From Botryotinia globosa (lineage: Eukaryota; Ascomycota; Leotiomycetes; Helotiales; Sclerotiniaceae), in contig RCSZ01000004.1 in NCBI GenBank assembly GCA_014898425.1, positions 558,001-622,000 on the forward strand: DNA of 64,000 nucleotides. The letters are read 5' to 3'. The position numbers and the translations under genes are program-made. Below the pieces are notes generated by a model, which was given only the letters and a program-made list of their open reading frames with translations, was not told the origin of the DNA and ran no database searches. Below are positions 47,359 to 59,995 of this stretch, in pieces. Each line of letters begins with the position of its first letter. Positions within the stretch are counted from its first letter, which is position 1.

Positions 47359-47973
47359 CTTTTAACGTTCTTGTTTGAAATGTATATGAAGTAAGGTTCT
47401 ACGTGATTCCGACTGAAATGCTCATGATCGCAAAGATTCCGGCCTCCATGCTACATGTTGCATTGTCTCTCCAATATCGTCAATCTTTCGTTTTTCGTCT
47501 TCAAGAAAATCGTAACTACAAAGAGGTACCAAGTGAAGTGGTCAAAATAGAATCAATCCTTTTTGGTTGGATAGTTGAAATACAAAAGGTTGAACATGTG
47601 GTAGATCGCGAAGTAGAATTGTAATGCTTCACAGGGGCCACTCGGCCGCATTAACCCGCTTTGAAAGCTGGAAGCCACCGCCTTGGCAGAATTACGCACG
47701 CTTTCGCCTCTACGATATGCTCTGCGACAAAAACATGGCATAGGTACCTAGTAGGTATCAAGACCACCAACTGCCCGTCTATCTCGCTGTGTGAACATTC
47801 TCCAGAGACTATAACATTCACTAGACTTTATCATTCATTTTTAACAGTATGAAGGAGAGTTTCGCAGACCATGTTAGTCGCACAATTTGAGAAATCTAAG
47901 CTCCAATCTACTCCTATAGCTTATCGTGATCAGAAGAGCCCCCCAACTTCATTGATTCTTCACTCCTTCCAAG
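47359..47973. promoter_or_regulatory. Bidirectional promoter region, CSF1 / TMEM184-like gene
   Basis: A 615-nt divergent intergenic segment between two ATGs facing away from each other, so both promoters must lie here or overlap their leaders. It contains a TAGGTACCTAGTAGGTA motif near 47741. No TATA box can be assigned with confidence. Confidence 0.55.
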
Positions 47974-50308
47974 ATGATGGCAGGAAGTAGTGACCTATCC
48001 GGTGGTACTGGTGAGAAATTGACAAATGCAACAATAGTGGTAGCTGGTTCTGCTGCATTGCTTGCCTCTTTACTATCAATCGTGTATGTTTGAGAGCGAC
48101 TTGGTTCATTCGCTTTAAAAGCTAACATCTTGTTCGACAGGTCCGTTTGGTTGCAAACGTATGTTTTAAAGGCTACATGATACAATACTAGATCACTTTC
48201 CTAAATACATTCTAGGAAAAACTATCGAAAACCTCTTTTACAACGCTATGTCATTCGAATTCTACTTATGTACGTGGATGAAGTCTATAACAATGTTTAC
48301 AGTTCCTATATTGACCAATACGCTTAGGGTACCGATATACTCAATCTCGTCATGGACTAGTCTAGTTTCTAGAGAGGCAGCGATGTTTATCGATCCTATT
48401 CGTGATGTGTATGAGGTATGTTGAACATCTTTGAATAACATGGCTCGAAGCTGATTATTGGTAGGCTTTTACCATTTACACTTTCTTTCAACTCCTTATA
48501 AACTTCCTCGGGGGTGAACGAGCATTGATTATTATGATGCATGGACGAGAACCGGTTCACCACCTTTGGCCATTGAACCACGTCTTTCCTAAAGTCGATA
48601 TATCCGACCCTCATACATTTTTGGCCATCAAGCGCGGGATTCTACAGTATGCTTGGCTGAAGCCCCTTCTTGGACTTTCAGCTATAATCATGAAAGCTAC
48701 TGGTGTATATTCTGAGGGTACCATTTCCTTAACCTCCGGTTATATGTGGAGTGGTATTATTTATAATATTAGTGTCACACTGAGTCTATATTCACTCGGA
48801 ATGTTTTGGGTTATCATGTCTAAAGATTTACAACCTTTTCGACCTGTACCAAAATTTTTGTGCATCAAGCTCATTATATTTGCCTCATACTGGCAAGGAT
48901 TTCTTCTTTCGATCCTGGTCTTTCTCGGAGCGATTCCAGACAATGTGGAGGATTATACGGCCGATAGTCTCGCTGCGGCAATACAAGATGCCTTAATCTG
49001 TATCGAGATGCCTATTTTTGCCATTGGACATTGGTATGCCTTTTCATGGCACGACTATGCAGATGTCACTATATCTGCAGCTAGAATGCCGGTCCGCTAC
49101 GCTATTCGGGATGCTTTTGGCATTCGTGATCTCATTGAGGATACGAAAGAGACATTCAGTGGAAAGAAATATGAATATCGGTTATTTGATTCAGGAGACA
49201 ACGTCTTGGCCCATGAAGGATCTTCATCAAGAGTAGCTCGGATGATGGAAGGTATGCGATACGAGCGTGGTGGGAAAGGAAAGTATTGGATTCCTAAACC
49301 AGGAGAAGCAACCGCAAGAACACCGTTGCTTGGAAACAATACCGGATCTCCTGGAAGCCAATCTCCCGTACAACCCCGTGATGGCGATTCTGACTACATG
49401 GGTTGGGGAGACGGCGGGGTAGAACAGCAAGGTCTTGATCCTGAAGAAGAAGGTCTTTACGAGAGAGCTAGACAACTGGAATTTGGGGATTGGAACGTAA
49501 GTAAATTTGTTTTATTGCATGCTCAAAGCTAATCAATCATTTATAGTATCATGTGATTACTGCTCATGAACCGTCAAGGGAAAGATGGCTCACTGGGCAA
49601 CCTGATCTTCTGACAACCTCGGCGAATCGTCATCTCCTTCAACCTACCGATGACAACCGTATCCGAAGAGCCAGTAACATTAGAGAAACGGTCGAGGATG
49701 TCACCAAGCGAACTAAAAGAAAGTCTTCAAGGAATAGTCGTAGCAGAGATTTCAAAGGCAAGAATAAAGAAAATTCACCGCTGGGTGAAGAAGGAAGAGC
49801 GCCAATGCTCAAAGGCATGTTACGACAGCATTCGTCTGCCTCCAGTTCAGCCAAATCCGACAGAAGCCAGTTAGTTGATGTCATAGTCGAAGATACTGCG
49901 GCAGAAGAAACTGAAAGAGTTCGGGCTCGCAAAGAAGGAAGTTCAGGATGGAATGAAACTGAGCCCCGACGTTTTGTGTAAGTCCAGCCTCTTATTAGAC
50001 AAAGTTCATGACTAATTTTTCAAAGGCGAACATATGGAGATGGTACAGGTGAGGATATCCGGGAAGGATTCGAGCCCAATGATGATGCAGAGGCTGTGGA
50101 TCCCAAACCAGTTGTTGATGAAGAGTTCGCAGTTGATGGGGATAAGAATCATGGTAGTGATCAGGACAACTCGGAGGAATCACGCCATTGGAATGAAGCT
50201 CGACAAGAGAATGTGTTATTAAAGCCTAAATACGGAGTTGACGGAGAGGCGTTTGAGAATGTTTGGGGTAGTGGGGAACCATCGACTCCTCCACGGGAAA
50301 ACCCTTGA
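47974..50308 (+). CDS. TMEM184/OSTalpha-like (DUF300) seven-helix membrane protein
   Basis: Seven exons: 47974-48083, 48141-48158 (18 nt), 48216-48269, 48328-48415, 48465-49496, 49547-49977, 50026-50308, together 671 residues. All six introns are 48-58 nt with GT...AG ends and keep frame. The spliced N-terminus reads SVWLQTKNYRKPLLQRYVIR, then ILLMVPIYSISSW, then the signature GGERALIIMMHGREPVHHLW, the classic DUF300 (Solute_trans_a) core. Further helices follow, with FASYWQGFLLSILVFLG and IEMPIFAIGHWYAFSW. The family includes yeast YKR051W, TMEM184 and the organic solute transporter alpha subunit; transport substrate is unknown. The C-terminal 330 residues are hydrophilic, with Lys/Arg/Ser clusters and an acidic end. 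The neighbour CSF1 is divergent. Confidence 0.92.
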
Positions 50309-52530
50309 TGTATAATAAATACCCTTTGGTCTTTCGAGAGCGTCGCGGATATATGGTTAAGGCGTTTGTTCAAAGCATCATGTAAACATGCACGGTTTTT
50401 TTATTTCTTCTTTCTTTTCTTTCCATGGTTATACACATTCATACCGTAAATTCAATGTAGGATTTTTCTTCTCAAATTATCTGTGAAATTTAGGAATGCG
50501 ATGTATCGCATTTGGGGTCCCAGGTACCAGGACTGTGTTGTCTAGCTTTCTGCTATTTGCTGGTTCACGAATGCGACAAATCATATCGACATGGGACCAA
50601 GGAATATACTTCGATAAATGATAAAATATACTGCTCTGCCCGAATGAAAAGAGAAGTTACAGCTACTGTCTTTTCTAGCAGATCCAGACCCAGACCAAAT
50701 TGCTTGACCCTGTACTACCTACGCATAAACATCGTACGCATATTTATCAGGGGCTAGAACGATCTTTCAATCTTCAATCCAGGTATTGGGAGCATCTCAA
50801 ATCTCAGGTAACACTTCCCATGCACAACATCAAAGCTCCATTGACCACTTGCTTATCTCAGTACTATGTACGAGTAGATGAACGAACCATGTGTTGGCTG
50901 GGGAATTACGGTTAACCCCGACTTGGGTTAAAGCTTGTGTAACACTAACTCATTGACCCACTTTTCCCAAGAACGGTGTAATGAGAACACCTACTGGCTG
51001 GCCCCTTAAGTAATACTGTACATAGTAATGATAACAACTTTTGGTAAATTCGGTGACGATTGATTATTCGAGAATCGACACCTATCGAGACAACAAAATG
51101 TTGTGATGATTAGTTCCTTTAGGCTAAATGAAAGGGGAATTTCCAAAGGGTTATCTCGGATATTGTATTATTGTATATTAATGCATCACAGTATCACATT
51201 ATGATATATACCTGATTAGCGGGCCGAAAAGGTGTCTTTTGCTAATTGATATTATATAGCCGACGGCTTTACCTTCTCTGTGTAACTAACGGGCTGTGTT
51301 GTGTGACAACGGGACGGCAAAGGTTCTGAGGTTATGATGATATCTATTATCCACACTTAGAAAGGAAGGGCCACTCAGAACTCAGAATGCTTGGCTAGAC
51401 GATGACATCCGGGTCTGTAGACAGAAGGGGCCGAAATATTAAAGCGGGGATGACATCTCCCAGCTACATATGACCTAGTGGATGACCCAAAACGAAATCA
51501 GTAGTAGGGCTAAGCTTGCGAAAGAGTATCCTGTCATAGAACATACCCAGTACTTAGCACTTCTTAAAAATGGCATTGGATTTTCATATGTAGCTACTAG
51601 GATTCATGCGCTGTTTCCTGTCTTAAGAGGAGTTTCATATAGTATAGCGTGCAATGTTCTCTTGCTTATAAGCTCTTACCCGGCTACTCTGACGACCAAG
51701 GGTACCATACTGCTTCCCGTTTGAAGGATCCCAATGTATTGGTAGCGAGTAATTCTTGGGAATGTATATATAAACCTCGAGACTCACAACTGCAGGTGAT
51801 CTTAAAAATCCCTTTTAGAAAAGCGGCTCTGCGATGTCTATTTATGTTGCAGCGGTATCCCTTCGATTATTCTACGCTATACACGCTTTGGGCTTTATCA
51901 CCCTTTTGCGAACCGACCATAAGTCTAAAAGCACTTGCCATCTAGCGATCTCTAACACAATTTATCCAATCATATTGAATATAAGGGTCGAGTAGACAGG
52001 GGACTACTTACGTTGAGCTTCTCGATCACATCTTCATTACATATATTCTATAACCTGGCCCAGGATGTCTTTACATCAGATACATTTTGAGTTTCGTTAT
52101 TGAAAGCAGCTCATGAAAAGGATGGTGGCCGATGAAAATGTACTAGGTGGGTAGTTAAACTGCTTACTTCTCAATGTGGAAAGAACAAGCAACTCGCGAC
52201 ACGATAAGAAATCAATAAAGCCTTTACAAAACCAAAGAACCTCACGTCACGAAAACCGAACAATTCTCTGTTCCTATTCACCATGAAGCCTGCCACTTGA
52301 GCGGCCGATGTATGTTCTCATTAGGTACGTCCAATCTTCATTGTGCTTAAATATCCCACCTCTGAACATCATTGATTCCCTTTCAATCCAATTCTTAAAC
52401 ATCTTGGATGCAATCAAGTCTTCTTACTCTTCCCCTGCTAACATTCTAGTTTGGACTACCTAGTTCCTGGGCCTTTTAGACTATACGAGTGCTCCAATGT
52501 GCTTGTAAGTTACAAATTAAACCCTGCGAA
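50309..52530. other. Gene-poor intergenic region
   Basis: About 2.2 kb with only short frames (60-98 codons) lacking domains on either strand. It separates the TMEM184-like gene from the methyltransferase gene; both transcribe toward it. No RNA gene or transposon end was identified. Confidence 0.5.
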
Positions 52531-54170
52531 CTATCGACGCGAGCGAGGTTTCCTTCCGATGCAAACATACAGAGGGAAGTACGCCTGCGAACGGGAGATT
52601 AGCGACCTTCATGTTTCAAATCATTTGGATGCAATAATCACCTTCAGCAGTGGGTCATCGGCCTCTGCTCGAGCCTGCGCTACAAGAAGTTGAACGTCTT
52701 GGATCGGCATCCTACCATTGATTAGATCTAGTTCTGAGAGGGGGGCAGAGACAATCACTCTAGTCTTTCCGCGAATGGATAAATTGCAATGGATCCTAAG
52801 AATTGCTGCACGTTTTCTCTGTTGGCAGTACCAATATCATAGTCTCTGGGATCTATCGCACTTGCTATTAGTGTGCTTCTCTGCTCACTCATTGCTTACT
52901 GACCGCTGGACCACTGTAAAGTTCTGAGGATTAGCGTTTAGCCATTACCACGTATCGCCTTTCAGAGTTCATGAAATATTTGATTTCGGGTAGAATATTG
53001 AGAATGTGTTCCTTGGGAAAGTGTCCCATCGTTTTTGGTCATTCAAATGGATATTGAGTTGGAGACTTACACCACAAGTGTGGAGGGGAATCATTCTATG
53101 TTCAATGTCGACAAATCCTGCAGCTCTCATCATTTCTGGAAGCCGGGGTGCCACGCGAAGATCTTTCAAGCCGTTCAAGCTCTCATTGTACCTAGTACTC
53201 CACTGTCTAAGAGCATGGGCTGTCGTTTTGTCCGATCAGATACAATATCTTTACACAGTACCTGCCTGGAGAACTTACCCTCTGTTAGACTTCCATTGTC
53301 TGATTGGGCATTATGATGCAGCTCCACCAACTGGCACCATCCTCCGGGTCGGAGTACACGAAGCATATCACGAAGGTATCCAGCCCATCTGTTCACATGT
53401 ATAGCGCCCGACATTAATCGACTGTGGACAAGGTCGAAGTTGTGGGCCTGAAAAGTGAATCTATCAGATGTTACCAGACCTGTTCCACCTTTTGTCTTTT
53501 CTGTACGAACCGGTTGTTGAGATCGTCCACTTGCAAATACAAATTTTCTGGTACGGTTTCGGGCTGGAAGGGGTAAATATCAATCGCTATGACCTGCATG
53601 ATTATTAGCACTTGACCACCTAAGTAGCTCCAATATTTTCTGATGATGCTCAGCCATCTGCCCGGTACTGGCCGAGCTCTGCATTATACACACGAAGAAT
53701 TATGCCATTTTGTATTTCACTGAAAAGCAAGGGAAAGGAAGAGAACCTCGCATCCTGGGTTTTGTGTAGCAACGTCGATAGCCCAGCTGGCTGTTCCATA
53801 GCCACAGTCTAGAATCCTTCTAGGTCTGTTCAGCGTCGGAAATAAAAGACGATTGTCGAAAACTCTGTTTAGGACTGCGTGCCAAACACGCAATCTTTCT
53901 AGTTCGTCCTGCGCGGATGTTTTAGTTGAAGATTCCTAGACTATTGCTTGTCTGCTGGTCATATTACCTCATCGATAGGCTGGAAGTAAGCTAAGTTCGC
54001 TATGGCATACTGCTGGAAGTGTCGATTGTGGTATGTGACAGTCTCGAAATAAGTGTTATCCACTTCGACTGTCTGAGATTCGGGATGGCTAGGTAGAAAG
54101 TTGGCATCTTAGCTAGTGATTCATTGCCTAGGGATCTTAACTGTAGAGCACAGAGAACCTACCTCGCCAT
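52531..54170 (-). CDS. SAM-dependent methyltransferase, fungal LaeA/UMTA-like group, nine small exons
   Basis: No single ORF shows this gene; I rebuilt it by joining frames. Exons: 54163-54170, 53968-54088, 53747-53908, 53511-53593, 53279-53460, 53073-53219, 52759-52864, 52642-52711, 52531-52584 (310 residues, normal for the family). The product starts MASHPESQTVEVDNTYFETV. SAM motif I is ILDCGYGTASWAIDVA, then AIDIYPFQPETVPENLYLQV, FDLVHSRLMSGA, MLRVLRPGGWCQLVE, AAGFVDIEHRMIPLHTC, DPRDYDIGTANRENVQQFLG, VQLLVAQARAEADDPLLK and the C-terminus AYFPLYVCIGRKPRSRR. These are hallmarks of methyltransferases found in fungal secondary-metabolism loci. Weak points: donors GTTCTC (intron 53594-53746, 153 nt) and GTTCGT (53461-53510), and a 208-nt intron with GTGTAA donor (52865-53072). 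An alternative third-from-last exon ending at 52931 would truncate the protein to 261 residues. It stands alone, with no cluster around it. Confidence 0.8.
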
Positions 54171-57100
54171 GTTAGTTCTTTTCAATGTCTTTTAACCAAA
54201 ATTCGTGCTACTGTTGCTTTCAAAAATTTAGTTTCAGGTAGCTGGTGCGGGGCCAAAGACTGTATAACAAGTATTGTCGAGGTTCGATTTTCAGTTTAGT
54301 TTTTCAAGCAAATTGGCGATCCATATAATTCTCTCTCCGTCTACTAGATGTCACTTAATACCTCTATTGTACAACCATCCATGTATTCTTATTTGCTATT
54401 CGTTGACCTTTTCAGAGCCTGTGTGGTGCGGGCATAAGCGGTTGCTTCCATATCTGTACAGTCAATGTGGCATCTATCTGTTCCTTCACAAATGTGGTAA
54501 ATCCGTGGTGTACGTCATATAAAAAGAGAGAAAACAGCAACTAATTCAATAGGCAATAAGTATGGAAAGCTGTTCCGCGCGCAAACCTCTATCAGAGTGA
54601 TGAAAGAGTCAAATAGAAAGAGTCGTGAGCCAATCAAATTCTGTTGCTTCAATTAATGAGACTTCAACAAGAAGGTCGTTAGTTGGTCTATTCACTCTGC
54701 AAGGTTCTTCTGCAAGGTCTGAGCACTAGTAAAGCTCTTTCTTTCCCACGTCAATAGGAATCAAGATGTGAAAATCTAGCGGGTGCTTTGCGGTACCTCC
54801 GAGTTCACTAATCAAATTGAAGCGGGGCAAAGAGGTCTTTAAATTTGCATCGACTAGCACGCTATCTTTGCAGGCACCTCAGCATGCTTTATGTTTCACT
54901 ACTAGTTGGTGGTCATGATGTAAAGTGACATTTGGCTATTCGTACATGGTACTGAACAGTTCCACCACAACGAGAGAGGAAGCCATGCTAGAATTCACCA
55001 CATTTGGCGTTCCATACCTCCTCTGGCAACCTTTGATTAGGAGTAAAAGTTGAGTTTCAATATAAAAGCCAAGGTCAGAAATCTCATGAACAAGATCAGT
55101 GTTTATTGCGGCTTCTGCATTCGGACTATGTGAATACCTGGCGAGCCTATGACAAGAGACAAGGACGAGATAGTGGGCGGCCATAGCCTGTAGCTGATTG
55201 TTACTTGCAACAACGGGCCCTAGTTATTTCGTCCAAGGTTATGACCTATAGTCAGTTCAGTACATGTACGATGTGTTTTGCTGAATGCATGTCAAGCTCG
55301 TTACATGTATTGATGGAAATTTGTCTGGTAATACCAAGAAAGCAAAATCTGTACAGGTTCGGGCCGCCGATTCTTAAACAGCACAGATCTTCAGCTAATC
55401 ATTCACCCTTGGTGGGCAGCCGGCTTACACTTCATGTTAGGAATGCTTAGTGGAGCCAGACAATCGAACCGGGTCATTGGAACAAACCTTCTCAACGATG
55501 GCTAATGATGTTAAAATTGCAGTGCATAACAAAAATGAGCAATTTATATTCATACTTTACGAACCTTATGTTAGAGAGATGATCTATAAGCTTGCTGAAT
55601 TGTGGTTAATGGAAGCAATGTATTTTGTAGCTTCTGAACTGAAAAATTACCAGACTTGAGATTGTATGGCCTATCGATGGCAAGAATCCTGCACTGCCCG
55701 TGGAATATATTATTTGGAATTCTTCAATCATCAAGATGCGACCCACTTGAACGTACAGATTACCTTCATCTGCGTTACCCCCACCATAGCATACGACAAC
55801 AATGCGTGCTCTGATGCCACTAAACGCTGGATCACACGACAGTGTATACAGTGGCCGCACCAGCGAATGTCCTTCAGCCAAGGATACCATGATGAACAGC
55901 TTGTTAATACCCAGCGGAGAAGCACAGCCTGTAACAGCAAAAAAAGCAAAAAACAATGGAGAGATTACCATAACTCGATAAGCCTTCCAATCTCTTAGAT
56001 TTATTCAACATTATACTAGGATTTTCTAGCCGGAGTGAGGTCGGACATGAGCCTAGGCGTGTATGAAGTTTGATCCGGCAGAGCCAATGTTACAATTAAG
56101 CGTTTCCAATACGGAGAAACTTTAGAGCAGGGGGTCACACGCCTTAGGGTTATCGGGATTCAATCTCAAGTTCGACATCTGTGACATCCCGAGTGTACTA
56201 AGCTGCCGTTCCTGGACAAAGTCTCCGAGACCCATTGCCTCGGAGATGTAGGGGGGTGTGGATTATGACTAATATTAATGATTTTGCTTGAGTAAACGGG
56301 TTATAGCAGATTTTTGAATTTTTTTTTCCTTCAACCCAGAGACATAGTGTCATGAGGCCCATCGCAAAACCGTTGACAAACACGCGGAAAGTGTTATGAT
56401 TTATGTGAGTGCACGAGGAAAAGCATTCTTCTGTGGAGATCATCATCTTTTATAGGCCGGTCACATTACATGATTAGCGATGAGGCATTAATGGAATTGA
56501 AGAATAGTCATGACTTAAAAGTTTATAACTTTCAGCTCGGAGTGAGAGTTTAGCTGGCACGGTCCGCTCCGTGTATTGTCAAGTACATTGACCATTGGGC
56601 TATACTATCACATCAAATATTGGCAGACTCGGGAGGCAAATCGTATGCAGTATTTTGCGTAACATAGGCATCTTTATTCCCCAAGGATTGCAACCTAATT
56701 CTCTCGCTCAGTATCAATCCTTCTTCCGACATCGAATCTGGCTTCCTCGCTTCCCTCTCCAAGCAAGACAACCAGTTTCACCATATCATCAGAAGTAAGA
56801 AGCTAGAACGACTTGGCTTTCGTGTTCGGATGATTCGAATTGGCCGCCTCTGTCTTAAACCTTAACTTTCTTCAAGATCCATGACCACGTCTCATAAACA
56901 TCAGGCCAAAAAACCATCCGAGGTTTGAGTTCCCTTTACGTGTATCAATGTTGAGCCCTAGCCTCGACGGAATAGCCATGCAGATCACCTATGTACGGAT
57001 TAGATATGAGACTTACCGAGCTCCAGAATGCTCCCTGCTAATATTTATACCACACTATTCAGTGGGCCGTGATCGCCTTATACAGATAGCATTATTGTTT

Positions 57101-58508
57101 ATTTCTTGCATCAGATGACTTTATGCAAGATGCATAAGTTATACAGGTGCTTTTAGCACCCCACCCTGTCCTAATATCATTCGTTACCACACGACTGGAC
57201 TCGGCGTGTCTATGCCACTGGCGATCAGTGTTAGTATTCGGATGAGTTGGAACTTGGAAGATCGCCTCCAGCAGGCTGGAACGGTTGACAAGCTTTTTTT
57301 ATTTATACGTCGGCTGTAATTCAAATATGTACCATGTTACTGTCTCCAATTGTCTAACTGGATTAGGGTCTACGTCGAAGCGACTTCACATTCGGAACCA
57401 TACGATCAGCGACGCGAACATGCTGGTTTTTATCAGCTTGGCTTCGATCTATGATGAGCGAACTTTTCAACTCACTGAAGGTAAACCAGGAAATTAAAAC
57501 GAGAGCATATGGGTTTCACAGTGCTGTTGTGGAAGGCTCCGAATATACACACATAGGTAGCCTCTTTTGACAAGATCTCACGAAACAGCTTCAGTTCAAG
57601 ATTCGAGAGTTGTTGAGGCTGAATTTCTGGATAATTACATATCAGATTATCAAGCCAATTTATTGCGAAGTGGATATACATATACGTATATGCATACGAA
57701 GAAAGCAAAACGGAACCCATCGTTCGGCCCCTGAGACCATCCAGGACGCGTAACCGACGGCAGTAATTAGAAAGTATGCAGCGCGGCCGCTAAGAAATCG
57801 AGTTAGCCTTTTGAGTCTTGGACTCTGCCATGGTGTGGTATGTGCATCTAGTTCGTTTCGGAGTGACATGGTTCTTTTCTTCTGGCAGTGTCGCTGTGTG
57901 AGGAGGGGAGGTGGGATGCGTTGAGTCGATCCGTGGTTATGGGTTGAGACTTGAGAGGGAGGGGAGGAGGTGGGTTGTGTTTCAGGATTTGGAAGAGGGT
58001 GAGGGGGTGGTTTGTATTGTATTGTATTGTGTTGCTATGTTTTGTTTTCTTTACCTTATGGCACATCTCACTTTACTCCGTCTTAAGAGATGTATCTATC
58101 TATCTATATATCTATCAATATCTTCATTCCCAATCCCTCCAATCCTCTATACGGCAGAGGCGAGACCTATCCCTACAGAAAACATAATGGGTAACGGCTC
58201 ATCGATTCAACAATCAATAATTCTCTCTTTTTTGAAAAAAAAAAAAAAAACTAAAAAAGCTCCAGAGATGAAGAATCACTAAACCAAACCAATAACTCAA
58301 CACTTGTCCCGGTCCTCTTTCTCTCTCTCCCCTTTATATCATATATATACTCGCAGAATTGTTTTCTGCATATACATAAACATACTGAATGCACGCATCC
58401 TCCTTCTCGGATATTTCCCATCGAGCTAGCTAGTCGAATACCACTTCTGCTTCTCCACTCTTGGCACTGGGGATGAGGATGGAGATTGGTAATGGGAATT
58501 GATTCACA

Positions 58509-58536
58509 TGGGATGGGATGGGATGGGATGGGATGG
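58509..58536 (+). repeat. (GGGAT)n tandem repeat
   Basis: Five or so uninterrupted GGGAT units. Nearby are a poly-A run (about 58236-58250) and a (TCTA)n stretch (about 58094-58112). Confidence 0.8.
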
Positions 58537-58959
58537 CGTCTTTGTCTTGGCATAGATGTAGGGTTTTTTCTTCTTTTTTTGTCGCAAATCTCGGATTCTT
58601 AAATTTTAGAGATTAGATTTTCTGTATGATAAAGGGGGATGGAGGAAGAGGGAATCAGAGCAGAAGACGACAAACGCGATGGAAAATTCGAGATTCCTTC
58701 TCATCACAGATTTTCTCATTCCATTCCATTTCATTTCCTATCTGTCTATCTATCTGTCTATCTACTATACAGACTATACTACAAAGCTCTAGTACGATGT
58801 ATGGAAATCTTCCACACAACTCCGGGGTTTGTAAGATCTGGGATTTGCGATTGGGGATTGGGGATGGGTTGGTAGCTTGTTGGTTGGTGTTTATATTTTG
58901 TAGAATTTGTGGTGGGCAAGAAAGGAAAGGGGAGGATGGGAGTGGTATGATGAGAAAGA

Positions 58960-59000
58960 TATGATGAGAAAGATATGATGAGAAAGGTATAATGAGAAAA
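58960..59000 (+). repeat. 17-bp tandem repeat ATGATGAGAAAGATATG type
   Basis: About three units of TGATGAGAAAGATATGA with small variants (GGTATA in the last), in an A/G-rich context. Confidence 0.65.
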
Positions 59001-59054
59001 ATACCTAGGTATTCGGTAAGCTCGCTTTGGACGCGAAGAGAAGAAGAGTTCTAA

Positions 59055-59102
59055 TCTTCTACTTCTACTTCTACTTCTACTTCTACTTCTACTTCTACTT
59101 CT
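59055..59102 (+). repeat. (CTTCTA)n hexamer repeat
   Basis: About eight perfect hexamer units in a row, followed by CTATTC. The minus-strand reading gives alternating Ser-Arg, explaining an apparent RS-repeat ORF there. Confidence 0.9.
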
Positions 59103-59995
59103 ATTCACCATCCACCATCCATTGAAATGTACAGGAAACAGAAGTAAGTACTAGGTAATCTTCCACAGTATTATAATACAAAACAACACAAAACAACCCA
59201 ACACAACAACACATCACAATACAAAACGCCATGCCATATAATCCCCTTCTTTCATTTCACTTCACTTCCCTCGTGCCTCCAACGTCCCACCAAATGAGAC
59301 TTTCTCATTAGAGTATATCTATTTCTAGTTTCTAGTTTCTGGAGACCTATCTAGAGAAGGAGGGATGTTGATATGTATTGTGAGTTCGTGGGAGGTGGGT
59401 GGCTAGGTAGATAGGTTGATGGATTCTTTGGAACTTGTCGGATTATACTCATACCCATCCCCAATGCTATTCAATCATCTTGTTACTATTTCTTACCTAC
59501 TTATTACACGTCGATTCGAGTGATTCCGACCCACTTCATATTCCAAGTACAATGAATGTATCTTCGTACGCTCTGGATTGAGTAGTGGTTATAGATAAAT
59601 AAAGCAGATACAAAAAGTGGAAGTATGTTAAAAAGTCGGGAGTAACAAATTCCAAAGTAAAAGAAATCCATGGAGTAGTATAGTAACATTGATATTCATC
59701 AATGCCAAAGACACAATGTTAGATGTGAGCCTTCCCTCATTTATAAATTGACATTGAGGAATTTGTGAAGCTATAGATTTGTATTGCTCATCTTGTAAAA
59801 GAAGTTTCGTATTCATCTCTATGTATCATCCTCCCATTTTACTTTTTGGTACGTAACACCTGACGGATACTGCATCTGAATACATTATGTCGTGAATGAC
59901 TAAAGAGAACCCTCCCCAAAATCTCCAAAACGCCATGCATAATTCCATTATAGTAAGCTCGAAATAGAATTGTGCCTTGAATGTCAGGGGGTATT

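Larger units (their letters stand above)
54171..59995. other. 5.8-kb gene-poor region with simple repeats
   Basis: Upstream of the methyltransferase, no frame shows a recognisable domain. A minus-strand frame at 54936-55184 (AAHYLVLVSCHRLARYSHSP) faintly recalls the C-terminal part of fungal zinc-cluster regulators, but I could not extend it. From 58.0 to 59.2 kb the DNA is rich in simple repeats. The last part, up to 59995, is the 3' flank of NOG1. Confidence 0.4.

Noticed and set aside
53936..53967. 32-nt intron in the methyltransferase gene (acceptor GTCTAG)
   Set aside because: Too short for a fungal intron; the 59-nt alternative (53909-53967, with ACTAA branch and GCGCAG acceptor) keeps frame and fits the family better.
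58779..59111. Minus-strand ORF beginning with repeated Arg-Ser (RS domain)
   Set aside because: The RS run is just the reverse reading of the (CTTCTA)n hexamer repeat.
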